Below the pieces are notes generated by a model. It did no database searches, had not been told where the DNA came from, and saw nothing but the letters and a program-made list of their open reading frames with translations. Both the position numbers and the translations under genes were made by a program. DNA of 44,977 bases from Fidelibacterota bacterium (GTDB lineage Bacteria; Fidelibacterota; UBA8477; JABMPR01), in the NCBI GenBank assembly GCA_016844955.1, contig JAERTH010000043.1, forward strand, positions 1 through 44,977, read 5' to 3'. Numbering within the stretch: position 1 is the first letter of the stretch; each line of letters begins with the position of its first letter. Positions 20,320 through 29,253 of the stretch are shown piece after piece.

Positions 20320-21345
20320 ATGGATAAGAAACCTACAGCCAGCAAACCAACAAGCACTCGCAGGACTACTGGACGAGCCCCGGCAAAGCCCAAAGCCACT
20401 CGCACCAAACCAACTGGTAAAGCCCCTGCAAAAGCTCCAGCAAAGCCCGATGTTCCAGCACCAACTGATACATCTGCTCCCAAGCCTACACTCCATGAGG
20501 GGACGGCGACCAAGAACCAGGGAAAACACGAGGCCAAGGGTCGCGTTAAGATTTATGTCAAGAAAAAGACTCTGGATTATGAGCTGGAACTCAAGCGACT
20601 TCAAATTGAATTGCTAAAGCTGCAAAATCATGTAAAGGAAAATGATCTACGGATACTCATGATTTTTGAGGGTCGGGATGCAGCTGGTAAAGGTGGAACA
20701 ATCAAACGCATTACGGAACACCTTAATCCTCGTGGTGCCCGAGTAGTTGCCCTGGAGAAACCAAGTGACAGAGAGCGCAAGCAGTGGTTTTTCCAACGCT
20801 ATATCCAGCATCTCCCCACAGGCGGGGAGATTGTTTTGTTCGATCGTAGCTGGTACAATCGCGCCATGGTTGAACCCATCATGGGCTTCTGTACTGATGA
20901 ACAGAACAAAAGGTTTATCAAGGATGTCCCCCTGTTTGAGCAAATGCTTGTGAAGGATGGTATCAAACTGTTTAAATTCTATTTCTCAGTTTCTAAGGAA
21001 GAGCAGCTATCACGTTTCAAGGCCAGAGAAACTGATCCGTTGAAGCAATACAAAATTTCACCTGTTGATATGGAAGCTCAGAATCTCTGGGATCAATATT
21101 CGGTGAAAAAATTCCAGATGCTTTCTGAAACCAACCGAACCATTGCACCCTGGACAATCATCCGCTCTGATAATAAAAAAATGGCCCGTCTGAATACGAT
21201 TAAGGTTATTCTGAAGAAAATTGACTATGCTGGTAAGCTGGATCAGAAGAATTTTAAAACCGATCCCAATATTGTGGTCTCCGGTATTAAAGAGCTCAAA
21301 CTTATGGAAGATTTGCTCATGACCCCGGGAAGTCTACCGGGCTAA
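20320..21345 (+). CDS. ppk2: Polyphosphate kinase 2 family protein (second of tandem pair) with disordered basic N-terminus
   Basis: 341 aa. Walker A GRDAAGKGG (near residue 118), EIVLFDRSWYNRAMVEPIMG and the lid RETDPLKQYKIS mark a full PPK2 core. The first 75 residues are low complexity, rich in Ala, Pro, Lys and Thr (repeated APAKP-like units), as in histone-like tails, and are likely disordered; they could bind polyphosphate or nucleic acid. This tail is absent from the upstream paralogue. A strong terminator follows the stop. Confidence 0.94.
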   Translation: MDKKPTASKPTSTRRTTGRAPAKPKATRTKPTGKAPAKAPAKPDVPAPTDTSAPKPTLHEGTATKNQGKHEAKGRVKIYVKKKTLDYELELKRLQIELLKLQNHVKENDLRILMIFEGRDAAGKGGTIKRITEHLNPRGARVVALEKPSDRERKQWFFQRYIQHLPTGGEIVLFDRSWYNRAMVEPIMGFCTDEQNKRFIKDVPLFEQMLVKDGIKLFKFYFSVSKEEQLSRFKARETDPLKQYKISPVDMEAQNLWDQYSVKKFQMLSETNRTIAPWTIIRSDNKKMARLNTIKVILKKIDYAGKLDQKNFKTDPNIVVSGIKELKLMEDLLMTPGSLPG

Positions 21346-21361
21346 CTAAGATTTAGAGATA

Positions 21362-21404
21362 CACAAAAAAGGGGTTGATCATTATGGTCAACCCCTTTTT
21401 TGTG
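21362..21404. terminator. Bidirectional rho-independent terminator
   Basis: A perfect 17-bp inverted repeat CACAAAAAAGGGGTTGA / TCAACCCCTTTTTTGTG with a 9-nt loop. The G/C core is flanked by A6 and T6, so it can stop transcription from both the second PPK2 gene (plus) and the converging TonB receptor gene (minus). Confidence 0.93.
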
Positions 21405-21422
21405 AAAAATTTGCTTCAGGTT

Positions 21423-23594
21423 TTAAAAAACAAAATCAAAATTAATGGTGGGAATAAATGGCAGCAGGACGAATGCTCTATCCTGAATATTATTGGTCAC
21501 CCAATCCGCCTGGTCGAACTCATAGTTTGAGCTATTGGTCAGATTAATCAATTTCAGGCTAACACGACCACTCACCCGCTCCCAGGCGACATCACGATAA
21601 AATGAGACATCAACTCTGTGGTAGGGATCTGACCAGTCCCAGCTTTGGTCACTGGCTAGATATCTTTTCCCTGAGGCCAGGGTAAAGTCCATGCGGTATC
21701 CCATATTTTCCTTAACTTTTCCGTCCAGAATAAAATAAAATTCATGTTCTCGATGACCGGGCATGATTTCTGTGTTGCCCAGAATATCAGTCAGATTTGC
21801 TCTGGTAAACCTGTATTTAGCCAGGGTTCTGATGCCAGGTGTCAGTTTTTCGATAGATAGATTCAAACCATTAATAGTTCCATCATCATGTGCCGTGAGC
21901 CACTTGGACTGATCACTAAAACTACCCTGCCAGCTACTGTCCATCAATGTGGGGTTGGTGATGATATCAGTGAAGAATTCGGCCTGCAGATCATAACCGA
22001 TAATTGGCATAAAGCTTCCACCAACACTGATATTGAGCTTTTCAGAAAGTGGCAGTGCTTCATCAGCAGGAATGATGATATCAAATAGTGGCTGGCTCAA
22101 TGTATTAGAAAGTGAAGTTTCTCTTACCAGATCACTTGATTGCACGACTGAGAAATAGGCGGAGTAAATATTTGAGGGCTCCCAGTTCACCAGCAGGCTG
22201 GGATTCATGGCAAAATAATCAGCAAAAGTTGACTGTACGGCCTGGACGCCAATATCAGTCGAAAGGTTGTAAGGCAGTGTATAGCGATAACCAGCCTTGG
22301 CCTTGATCAGCCACCCCTGCGTGTCTTTTAAGGTGCTGGAGTCTACAAAAGCCAATTCTGATTTAAGCATTTCTGCACTAACTGCAGCGGATATCATATT
22401 GTTACCACCCAGATAATAATCAGCTTGGGATGAAAGGCCGTAGGTATTCAATCCATTGACGAAATCCCCATCCAGGTCCCTTGAGACACCCAGCGGCAGG
22501 CGGTCAACTCTTAAAAAAGTATGGTAGGTTTTGGCATAAAGATTTGTTTGCGTGAGTAATCTTGGGCTCATTCGATGCTGGACACGCGCCGAAACAAAGT
22601 TATTGTACCAACTCGAGTGAGCACTCCGGCCTTTATCTCCCAGCCAGTGCAACTTGTCAAAGGTAAGGTACATGTTGCCAGACACCTTGGTGTTCTCATT
22701 GATATCAAAGGTTATTTTGCCATTTAAATCATAGAAATAATAGTCCGGTCTGAATTCTCTATAGACGCTATCAGCCTGAGCCGTGCTCAAGGAATAGATC
22801 GCGTCAAAATCCACACGTCGTCCTGAGAAATACCAGGATCCTCCAGCCGGATGGGGACCTGAGGTGGTTAATCCACTTTCCACCATACCCAGGATCGCAC
22901 GCACATCCATTTCTGTACGGTTTCCCTCTTTATAAATCAGCTCCGTTGCGTTAACCTGATCAGTTGTTGTCTGCTTGATATTTCCAGCCTGATGATTTTC
23001 GATATGCTTGACTGCATCCAGATGAAAGGGCGGATAGACATTATAGAGGTGTCTGGTATTTTTCACAGGGACGCCATCAATTATGTATTGAGTAAATTCT
23101 CCCGTGGGGTGAAGCCATCGAATAGGTGCCAGTAATTCATAGGAAAAGGCTTCTCCAGTTAAATTATCGGTAGCTTTCAGCTCAATATCCTGAGGTTGTT
23201 CCATACCTGGCATCTGGGAAACAATTCTAATCTCAGGGGATACCAGCAACGAGTCCTCAACCAGAACCTCTTCTCCACCGAGGGTTTGCGGCTGCATGGG
23301 AATTGGAATTATAATGTGGGTTTCACCCTGGTAATAGAGCTTCATATTATAGGTGTCATATCCCATATATGAGCACACAATTTCCAGACTATCATGCTCC
23401 AGGCCACTTAGATAGAAATACCCATCCACGTTAGATGTCCCACCAAGATAGGTACCCTTGATCACCAGATTGGCGTATGGCAGGGGCTCCAGATTTACCG
23501 TATTTCGAATCGTACCCGAAATTGAGTTTATCTGCCCATAGCTGACCTGAATCAAACTGGCATAGATCAGTATTGTAAGTAAGGTTCTTTTCAT
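21423..23594 (-). CDS. TonB-dependent outer-membrane receptor
   Basis: 723 aa. The signal peptide (ending near SYGQ) is followed by a carboxypeptidase-regulatory-like beta domain (ISGTIRNTVNLEPLPYANLVIKG, GGTSNVDGYFYLSGL). A plug-like domain comes next (IIDGVPVKNTRHLYNVYPP). The remainder is a beta-barrel rich in aromatic-ended strands that ends in a terminal Phe (NFDFVF). The substrate is unknown. It is 46 bp downstream of the Nudix gene on the same strand. It is shorter than SusC proteins and no SusD partner is present. Confidence 0.87.
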   Translation of the reverse strand: MKRTLLTILIYASLIQVSYGQINSISGTIRNTVNLEPLPYANLVIKGTYLGGTSNVDGYFYLSGLEHDSLEIVCSYMGYDTYNMKLYYQGETHIIIPIPMQPQTLGGEEVLVEDSLLVSPEIRIVSQMPGMEQPQDIELKATDNLTGEAFSYELLAPIRWLHPTGEFTQYIIDGVPVKNTRHLYNVYPPFHLDAVKHIENHQAGNIKQTTTDQVNATELIYKEGNRTEMDVRAILGMVESGLTTSGPHPAGGSWYFSGRRVDFDAIYSLSTAQADSVYREFRPDYYFYDLNGKITFDINENTKVSGNMYLTFDKLHWLGDKGRSAHSSWYNNFVSARVQHRMSPRLLTQTNLYAKTYHTFLRVDRLPLGVSRDLDGDFVNGLNTYGLSSQADYYLGGNNMISAAVSAEMLKSELAFVDSSTLKDTQGWLIKAKAGYRYTLPYNLSTDIGVQAVQSTFADYFAMNPSLLVNWEPSNIYSAYFSVVQSSDLVRETSLSNTLSQPLFDIIIPADEALPLSEKLNISVGGSFMPIIGYDLQAEFFTDIITNPTLMDSSWQGSFSDQSKWLTAHDDGTINGLNLSIEKLTPGIRTLAKYRFTRANLTDILGNTEIMPGHREHEFYFILDGKVKENMGYRMDFTLASGKRYLASDQSWDWSDPYHRVDVSFYRDVAWERVSGRVSLKLINLTNSSNYEFDQADWVTNNIQDRAFVLLPFIPTINFDFVF

Positions 23595-23640
23595 TTTATA
23601 TCTCGATTCCCCGGAAGTTTATCATTTCATTTCTCAAACA

Positions 23641-24102
23641 CTAATACCAGGAAACACTCCAATCAAGGAGTCTCCCTGCTTCATAATTAAAAACTGCGGA
23701 AAAGATACCGTCAGCATCCAGCCATTCCATGAAGATTTTGTCCCCCTCCCATATTGGCAGTTCAGACAATTTATCCTCAGGGATCCATTCCAGATCCCCT
23801 TCATCAGATTCAATCAGATCTCCAGAAAATTCATCGAATCTGTATACAAATACATACCAGTCATTTTCACCATCAAAATTAGGGAAGGTCATAAAACCTT
23901 TTAGTTTCGGGGTAGGCACCACCAGTCCTGATTCTTCAAGAACTTCCCGCTGGGCACAGGCTTCCGGTGATTCACCCGCTTCCACCTTTCCCCCGAGACC
24001 ATTCCATTTCCCTAAATGCATATCTCGCTCTTTTTTATTCCGATGCAACATTAAAACCTGATCGTCATTAAATATGTAACAGAGCGTGGCGAGTTTGATC
24101 AT
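23641..24102 (-). CDS. Nudix hydrolase (MutT/8-oxo-dGTPase-like)
   Basis: 153 aa. The Nudix box (residues 38-60) is perfect: GX5E followed by X7, then REVLEESGL. N-terminal LATLCYIFNDDQVLMLHRNKK and GKWNGLGGKVEAGES resemble the MutT/MTH1 branch, which sanitises oxidised nucleotides. The specific substrate is inference. It is transcribed towards the TonB receptor. Confidence 0.9.
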   Translation of the reverse strand: MIKLATLCYIFNDDQVLMLHRNKKERDMHLGKWNGLGGKVEAGESPEACAQREVLEESGLVVPTPKLKGFMTFPNFDGENDWYVFVYRFDEFSGDLIESDEGDLEWIPEDKLSELPIWEGDKIFMEWLDADGIFSAVFNYEAGRLLDWSVSWY

Positions 24103-24168
24103 GTCTAAATTCCTATCATATACCTGGCTTCCACGTCTTCATTAACCTGCTTGTTCCAATAATGAAAT

Positions 24169-24200
24169 AAAAAAAGCCCGGTAAAAACCGGACTTTTTTT
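24169..24200 (-). terminator. Rho-independent terminator of the MarR gene
   Basis: A7-G-C-CCGGT, loop AAAA, ACCGG-A-C-T7: a 13-bp stem with a single C/A mismatch. On the minus strand it lies 18 bp after the MarR stop and ends in a T run. Confidence 0.85.
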
Positions 24201-24217
24201 CATACATGTGAGATAAC

Positions 24218-24673
24218 TCAGGCGTTTTTAACCAGCCAGGTACTGACCAAGCCCTGCATGAGAGAGATACCTTCATAGATTTTGTCACGATCTTCTACTG
24301 AGATGTCTTTAAGCATTTCGCCATGCAGATCAGCATATTCTTCTTTCAGCTTTCCAACCAGGGTCTGACCCTTATTGGTGAGACTGATTTTGGCAAAACG
24401 TCGGTCTTCAATACTTTGTACACGATCGACAAGCTTTTCTGCGAATAGGCCATCAATAATCCGTGTTAAACGACTTGGTGATAAATGCATGCTGGTGGCC
24501 AATTCCTGAACAGAATATGATTTTCCAGCTTCAACAATCCGCAAGCAACGAAACTCAGCTACTTTGAGGCCATGATCTTTGGCAAACATTTTTTCTTTGG
24601 CTTCACAGCAGCGAAGCAGATCAAATGTCAATTCTGTGATTGCACTTGCCTGTTGTTTCAGTTTAACGTCCAT
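24218..24673 (-). CDS. MarR family transcriptional regulator
   Basis: A 151-aa winged-helix regulator. The recognition region SVQELATSMHLSPSRLTRII and the wing EDRRFAKISLTNKG (with the family's DRR) are clear, followed by C-terminal dimerisation helices. Three cysteines are present, two adjacent in LLRCCEAKE, plus one in RCLRI, so thiol sensing is possible. It is divergent from a flavin reductase-like gene across 316 bp, the classic arrangement for a MarR repressor and its target. Confidence 0.92.
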   Translation of the reverse strand: MDVKLKQQASAITELTFDLLRCCEAKEKMFAKDHGLKVAEFRCLRIVEAGKSYSVQELATSMHLSPSRLTRIIDGLFAEKLVDRVQSIEDRRFAKISLTNKGQTLVGKLKEEYADLHGEMLKDISVEDRDKIYEGISLMQGLVSTWLVKNA

Positions 24674-24989
24674 TAAAATATCCCCTTATATCTTTCAATT
24701 TCTATGATGTTGTCATTTGTACCCACACTCATTGTCTAAGCCAATGATTGCTAAAGCACAAAAATTTAGTTCCAATTTATCCCAACACCAAGTTTTTCTT
24801 TGCTAAAGGCAAAAATAGTGGTTTTGTAGTAATTAACTATACTTGGCATTATTTTTCAATACTTTAGCGTGGTTTCAAGCTATGTGAAAGCGCTTGTCAG
24901 TCACAAAATTCACTAAATTGTATACACAACAGTACAAGATATGTGAATTTTGTCGATGACAAATATTACCATAATTATTAAACTGTTGC
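24674..24989. promoter_or_regulatory. Divergent MarR/flavin reductase promoter region
   Basis: A 316-bp AT-rich gap without a gene, holding the promoters of both divergent genes. The most evident signal is the nested inverted repeat at 24903-24953. A small perfect palindrome TTTGC-TAAAG-GCAAA lies near 24798. No strong -35/-10 pair can be assigned with confidence. Confidence 0.6.
24903..24953. promoter_or_regulatory. Nested inverted repeat, candidate MarR operator
   Basis: The outer arms ACAAAATTCAC (24903-24913) and GTGAATTTTGT (24943-24953) are an 11-bp perfect inverted repeat. The inner arms TTGTA (24918-24922) and TACAA (24933-24937) share the same centre. The element ends 36 bp before the flavin reductase ATG. 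Either two operator half-sites or an mRNA hairpin is possible. Confidence 0.55.
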
Positions 24990-25493
24990 ATGCAAATTCT
25001 AAAAACCTATCGAGAAACACGATCTGCACAATATCCTGAACCGGTGAGTCTTGTGATCGTGAAAGGACTTGATGGAATCTTCAATGCCATGTCAGCTGCA
25101 TGGTTTATGATCACGTCAATTGAACCGCCAATGCTGGCGGTATCCATTGGATTCCAACGTCACACTTATGAATTAATGAGTCAACAATCGGAATTTACCC
25201 TAGTCCTCCCTTCCGAAAAAATGTCTGCTGAAGTAGAATTTTTCGGATCGAATTCCGGAAGAGATTTAGACAAGCTCGAGGCTCTGGGAACACCAACACA
25301 ACCAGCCGTTGAAATAGATGGAGTACTTCTATCAGAAGCTTCAGTTAATTATGAATGTCGGATTACGGGATCATTGAAAACTGGGGATCATATGATTTTC
25401 GCAGGGGAGATTGTGGCGAGTCATGAAAATGAAACGCCTGTCCCGAGAATATACACATTGGGACCAAAGCAGTTTGGTGGAGCTAAATCCTAA
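24990..25493 (+). CDS. Flavin reductase-like FMN-binding split-barrel protein
   Basis: A 167-aa protein of the flavoredoxin/flavin-reductase-like type: EPVSLVIVKGLDGIFNAMSAAWFMITSIEPPMLAVSIG matches the FMN-binding core, and YECRITGSLKTGDHMIFAGEIV is the typical second half. It probably binds FMN and carries electrons or reduces flavin. The partner is unknown. Divergent from MarR, and likely controlled by it. Confidence 0.85.
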   Translation: MQILKTYRETRSAQYPEPVSLVIVKGLDGIFNAMSAAWFMITSIEPPMLAVSIGFQRHTYELMSQQSEFTLVLPSEKMSAEVEFFGSNSGRDLDKLEALGTPTQPAVEIDGVLLSEASVNYECRITGSLKTGDHMIFAGEIVASHENETPVPRIYTLGPKQFGGAKS

Positions 25494-25497
25494 CTGG

Positions 25498-25511
25498 AAA
25501 ACCCGGGTTTT
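25498..25511. terminator. Palindrome between converging genes
   Basis: AAAACCCGGGTTTT is a perfect 14-bp palindrome, 5 bp after the flavin reductase stop and 9 bp from the ABC-F stop. It could act as a weak bidirectional terminator. The short G/C core makes it uncertain. Confidence 0.35.
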
Positions 25512-25519
25512 GGTCTGAT

Positions 25520-27103
25520 CTAGTGTAAGCCTAGATATTCATCATAGCTGGTGGTATTCACATTAATCGCCTTGGCATCTAGATCAATTATACGGTTTGA
25601 TACTGTTTGATTGAATTCATGATCATGGGATGTGAAAAAGACATTGCCCTTAAAGCGCATGAGCCCCTCATTTATAGCGGTAATACTCTCCAGATCCAGG
25701 TGATTGGTTGGTCCATCCAGCATGAGCACATTGGCATGGGAAACCATCATTTTGGCAAACATGCAGCGTACGCGTTCTCCTCCAGAGAGTACGTTGGTCT
25801 TCTTGAAAGCATCCTCCCCTGAAAACAATAACTGCCCCAATAATCCCCTGATGTAAGGTTCGTGCTGATCTTCAGAATACAAACGCAACCAATCGATGAG
25901 GTTGTATTTACCTTCATCAAAATATTTTGAATTGTCTTTGGGGAAATAGGCCTGAGTGGTTGTTACACCCCAGCTAAACGATCCAGCATCAGGTTCCAGC
26001 TCCCCTGCGATGATATTGAACAATGTTGTCGTAGCCAACTCATTATCTGCAAGAAAGATGGTTTTTTCACCACGGTTGATGGTGAAGGTAACATTGTCTA
26101 ATATTTTTTTACCCTCAATGGATTTAGTCAGACCTTCCACTGTCAATACATCTTTACCAGCTTCGCGGGCCGGTTCAAAATGGATATAGGGGGATTTTCT
26201 GGTGGAAGCTGGCATATCAACCAGCTCCAGCTTTTCCAATTGCTTCTGCCGTGATGTGGCCTGTTTAGATTTGGATGCATTGGCAGAGAAGCGGGAGATA
26301 AATGCTTTCAGTTCTTTGGCTTTTTCTTCAGCCTTTTTATTCTGATTATTTCTCAGATTCTGAGCCAATTCACTGGATTGACGCCAGAAGTCATAATTAC
26401 CGGCATAGGTGGTAATTTTACCGTAATCAATGTCAGCAATCTGGGTGCAGACCTTGTTTAGAAAGTGTCTGTCGTGAGAAACCACAACCACGGTATTGGT
26501 AAACTTCAACAGAAATTGCTCCAGCCAGTCCTTCGCTTGAATATCAAGGTGATTTGTAGGTTCATCCAGTAGCAGGATGTCGGGATTTCCAAAAATAGCC
26601 TGAGCCAGTAGGACTTTAATCTTCTCAGAGCCCTTCAAATCCTTCATTCTGCGATCAGAGTAGGAAACATCCAGTCCCAGACCAGCCAGTAATATCTGAG
26701 CTTCAGGTTCAGCTTCCCAGCCATTCATTTCAGCAAATTCACTTTCAAGCTCAGCCGCCTTCATCCCGTCTTCATCGGAAAAATCAGGCTTCATGTAAAT
26801 CGCATCTTTTTCCTGCATGATTTTGAACAGGGCTTCATTCCCCTTGAGGACGGTTTCCAGTGCGGTGAATTCGTCATAGGCGAACTGATCCTGCTTTAGC
26901 ACTGACATGCGCTCACCGGGACCCATTGAAATGCTACCTTTTTGCATTTCAATATCACCGGCCAACAATTTTAGAAAAGTAGACTTTCCAGAACCGTTCG
27001 CTCCGATAAGACCATAGCAATTGCCTGGGGTAAATTTGAGATTCACATCTTCGAAGAGCTTCTGTCCGCCGAAGGTTAAACTGACACTGTTTGTGCTAAG
27101 CAT
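25520..27103 (-). CDS. ABC-F family ATPase (YbiT-like) with one degenerate ATP site
   Basis: 527 aa, two ABC domains joined by a charged linker, no membrane segments: the ABC-F class acting on ribosomes. Domain 1 has an intact Walker A (GANGSGKST, 34-42) and Walker B (LLLDEPTNHLD), but its signature reads LKGSEK. Domain 2 has a ruined Walker A (ADNELATTT, near 350) and Walker B LMLDGPTNHLD with Gly for the catalytic Glu, yet an intact LSGGE signature. The composite site made of Walker A1/B1 and signature 2 is thus intact, and the other site is degenerate throughout. YbiT-like assignment is by length and overall similarity. Confidence 0.9.
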   Translation of the reverse strand: MLSTNSVSLTFGGQKLFEDVNLKFTPGNCYGLIGANGSGKSTFLKLLAGDIEMQKGSISMGPGERMSVLKQDQFAYDEFTALETVLKGNEALFKIMQEKDAIYMKPDFSDEDGMKAAELESEFAEMNGWEAEPEAQILLAGLGLDVSYSDRRMKDLKGSEKIKVLLAQAIFGNPDILLLDEPTNHLDIQAKDWLEQFLLKFTNTVVVVSHDRHFLNKVCTQIADIDYGKITTYAGNYDFWRQSSELAQNLRNNQNKKAEEKAKELKAFISRFSANASKSKQATSRQKQLEKLELVDMPASTRKSPYIHFEPAREAGKDVLTVEGLTKSIEGKKILDNVTFTINRGEKTIFLADNELATTTLFNIIAGELEPDAGSFSWGVTTTQAYFPKDNSKYFDEGKYNLIDWLRLYSEDQHEPYIRGLLGQLLFSGEDAFKKTNVLSGGERVRCMFAKMMVSHANVLMLDGPTNHLDLESITAINEGLMRFKGNVFFTSHDHEFNQTVSNRIIDLDAKAINVNTTSYDEYLGLH

Positions 27104-27168
27104 TATCTATTCAATATCCTATTTAAGATCACTTTCATCATCAAGGGAACATATAGTCTAGGAAACTG

Positions 27169-27182
27169 CCGGTTCAAACCGG
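27169..27182 (-). terminator. Short hairpin downstream of nucleoside phosphorylase gene
   Basis: CCGGTT-CA-AACCGG, a 6-bp inverted repeat about 58 bp past the phosphorylase stop. No T tract follows on the minus strand, so a terminator role is doubtful. Confidence 0.25.
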
Positions 27183-27239
27183 AAAAGTTAAAATTTTTGG
27201 TCTACCTGAATTTAGCTGAGCGGGGTATTCTTTGGAGAA

Positions 27240-28544
27240 TTATTCTATGCGCTCAACAATGAGAGGTGGAACATAAGGATTAGATTCTGTGAAGCTGAAG
27301 TTGTTGGAAATCTGCCGGGAAACTTCTGACATCGCCTTCTCATCATTTGTGTAGAGCGTGATCAGTGCATCTCCGGCCTGAAGTTTATCACCCAGTTTGT
27401 GGTGGATATACATTCCGCTTGAATACTCGATCTCATCGGTGATCACTCGACGACCAGCACCCAGTTGGATACCAGCAAAACCCAGAGCCATGGTGTCAAT
27501 TCCTGATAAATACCCTGATTGGGGTGCACGGATGACTTCGCTGAACCTGGCTTTTGGATAAGCCTCCAGATTGTCTAGCACCCTGGGGTCACCACCCTGT
27601 AGCTCTGTGATCCTTTTGAGTTTTTCAAAAGCAGAACCATCATCTACCGTTCTTTTCTGCATGGCAAGCGCTTCTGCAGTGGATAAATCCGGGTTTGCCA
27701 TTTTCAGTATCTCTGCTCCCAGTGCAAAAGTCACATCCATGAGATCATCCGGTCCATGACCCTGAAGTCCTTCAGCGGACTCCTTCATCTCAAACCAATT
27801 CCCAATGGCCAATCCCAGTGGCTGATTCATGTCGGTGATGAGGGCGGTCGTCTGAACGCCATACCCCTTCCCTATTGAAACGAGACTATTGGCCAAGGCG
27901 CGGGAATCATCCAGCGTTTGCATAAATGCACCGTTCCCAGTTTTCACATCCAGAACCAGTCCTTGAATTCCTTCGGCAATCTTTTTGCTCATGATGCTGG
28001 CCGATATAAGGGGAATGGATCGCACGGTGGCGGTAACATCGCGAAGTGAATATATTTTTTTATCAGCAGGACAGATGTTTCCGGTCTGACCTATGAGCCC
28101 AACATGCTCTTTGATGACCAGCTCAAACCATGCATCAGATTCTAAATTCACATTGAATCCGGGGATAGATTCCAGTTTGTCCAGGGTTCCCCCGCTATGT
28201 CCCAGTCCCCGTCCAGAAATCATGGGTACATGGATACCCAGAACAGCCAGGATTGGTGCCAGGAGGATGGAGGCCTTGTCGCCAACACCGCCGGTACTAT
28301 GCTTATCCGCAACAAATCCCGGGGCGGCTGAAAAATCCATCTGCTCGCCGGACTCAAGCATTACTTTTGTGAGGGCAAGCGTCTCTTCAGTGGTCATACC
28401 ATTTATAAAAATTGCCATTAGTAAAGCGGACATCTGGTAATCAGGTATATCTCCCCGTGTGTATCCCAGGATAAAATCTTTGATTTCTGCGTCAGATAGG
28501 GTTTGACGGTGTGATTTTTTCTCAATTATCTGATACGGAATCAT
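27240..28544 (-). CDS. Pyrimidine-nucleoside / thymidine phosphorylase
   Basis: A 434-aa salvage enzyme cleaving thymidine or uridine with phosphate. KHSTGGVGDKASILLAP and the family signature SGRGLGHSGGTLDKLESIPG are complete, and the C-terminal domain PQSGYLSGIDTMALG is typical. It could be called pdp or deoA; sequence alone does not separate them. ATG 28544 was chosen for AGGAG 6 nt upstream, and the length matches the family; the longest frame adds 21 residues. The start overlaps the end of the gamma-CA gene by 23 bp. Confidence 0.93.
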   Translation of the reverse strand: MIPYQIIEKKSHRQTLSDAEIKDFILGYTRGDIPDYQMSALLMAIFINGMTTEETLALTKVMLESGEQMDFSAAPGFVADKHSTGGVGDKASILLAPILAVLGIHVPMISGRGLGHSGGTLDKLESIPGFNVNLESDAWFELVIKEHVGLIGQTGNICPADKKIYSLRDVTATVRSIPLISASIMSKKIAEGIQGLVLDVKTGNGAFMQTLDDSRALANSLVSIGKGYGVQTTALITDMNQPLGLAIGNWFEMKESAEGLQGHGPDDLMDVTFALGAEILKMANPDLSTAEALAMQKRTVDDGSAFEKLKRITELQGGDPRVLDNLEAYPKARFSEVIRAPQSGYLSGIDTMALGFAGIQLGAGRRVITDEIEYSSGMYIHHKLGDKLQAGDALITLYTNDEKAMSEVSRQISNNFSFTESNPYVPPLIVERIE

Positions 28545-29055
28545 CTTCGCTCCTATAGTTCTTAGCAAGATGTACATAGTGCTGCCACCCCGCTTGCATG
28601 CGCTCAAACATTTCTCCTGTTACTTCTGTCCGCTGTTTGGCTGGTACGCCAGCCCACAGGGTTCGATCCGGGATCTTTTCAAATTCCTTAACCAGGGCAC
28701 CTGCAGCAACCAATGCTCCGGCCCCAATGCGCGCCCAGCTCAATATGGTGGCACCCATTCCAATGAGTGCATCATCACAAACAATACAGCCATGTACAAT
28801 GGATTGATGGCCAACAGTGACACGATCACCGATAATGCAGGGGCCATCATCTGATTCCACATGGAGGATGGATCCATCCTGGACATTCACATCTTCACCG
28901 ATACGAATTTCATTGAGATCTCCGCGGATAACCACATTGTACCAGATACTGGATCGCGGTCCAATTTCTACATCTCCGATGATGACTGCATTTTCAGCAA
29001 CCCATGCCTGTGGATCAATTTTGGGAAAGATACCTTTATATGCTTTAAGAATCAT
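28522..29055 (-). CDS. Gamma-carbonic anhydrase family protein (YrdA/PaaY-like)
   Basis: A 177-aa left-handed beta-helix protein made of hexapeptide repeats. The zinc ligands are in place: HVESDD and VTVGHQSIVHGC. The N-terminal PKIDPQAWVAENAVIIGDV and the C-terminal GVPAKQ helix are typical. Many members lack proven carbonic anhydrase activity. The start at 29055 has GGAG 10 nt upstream; 29097 is a longer alternative. It is divergent from the suf operon. Confidence 0.9.
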   Translation of the reverse strand: MILKAYKGIFPKIDPQAWVAENAVIIGDVEIGPRSSIWYNVVIRGDLNEIRIGEDVNVQDGSILHVESDDGPCIIGDRVTVGHQSIVHGCIVCDDALIGMGATILSWARIGAGALVAAGALVKEFEKIPDRTLWAGVPAKQRTEVTGEMFERMQAGWQHYVHLAKNYRSEDDSVSDN

Positions 29056-29253
29056 GTAAGTTCTGCTCCAGTTAGTGCTACAAACATAATCCACCATGCT
29101 GCATTTGGAAACATTATCGGAATTTCGTGGTCAGTCAAATTTTCTGTTTCACTATCAAGCGTTGCTATGAATTATGGGAAATTAGTGAGGTATCTTTGAT
29201 CAGCTTCCGTTTAATCTTGACTTTTTTGTACAATATGCTTTACTTGCCACGAA

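Noticed and set aside
29210..29253. TTGACT plus TATGCT or TACAAT as sufB promoter
   Set aside because: Spacing between the boxes is 6 or 12 bp; not a credible -35/-10 pair.
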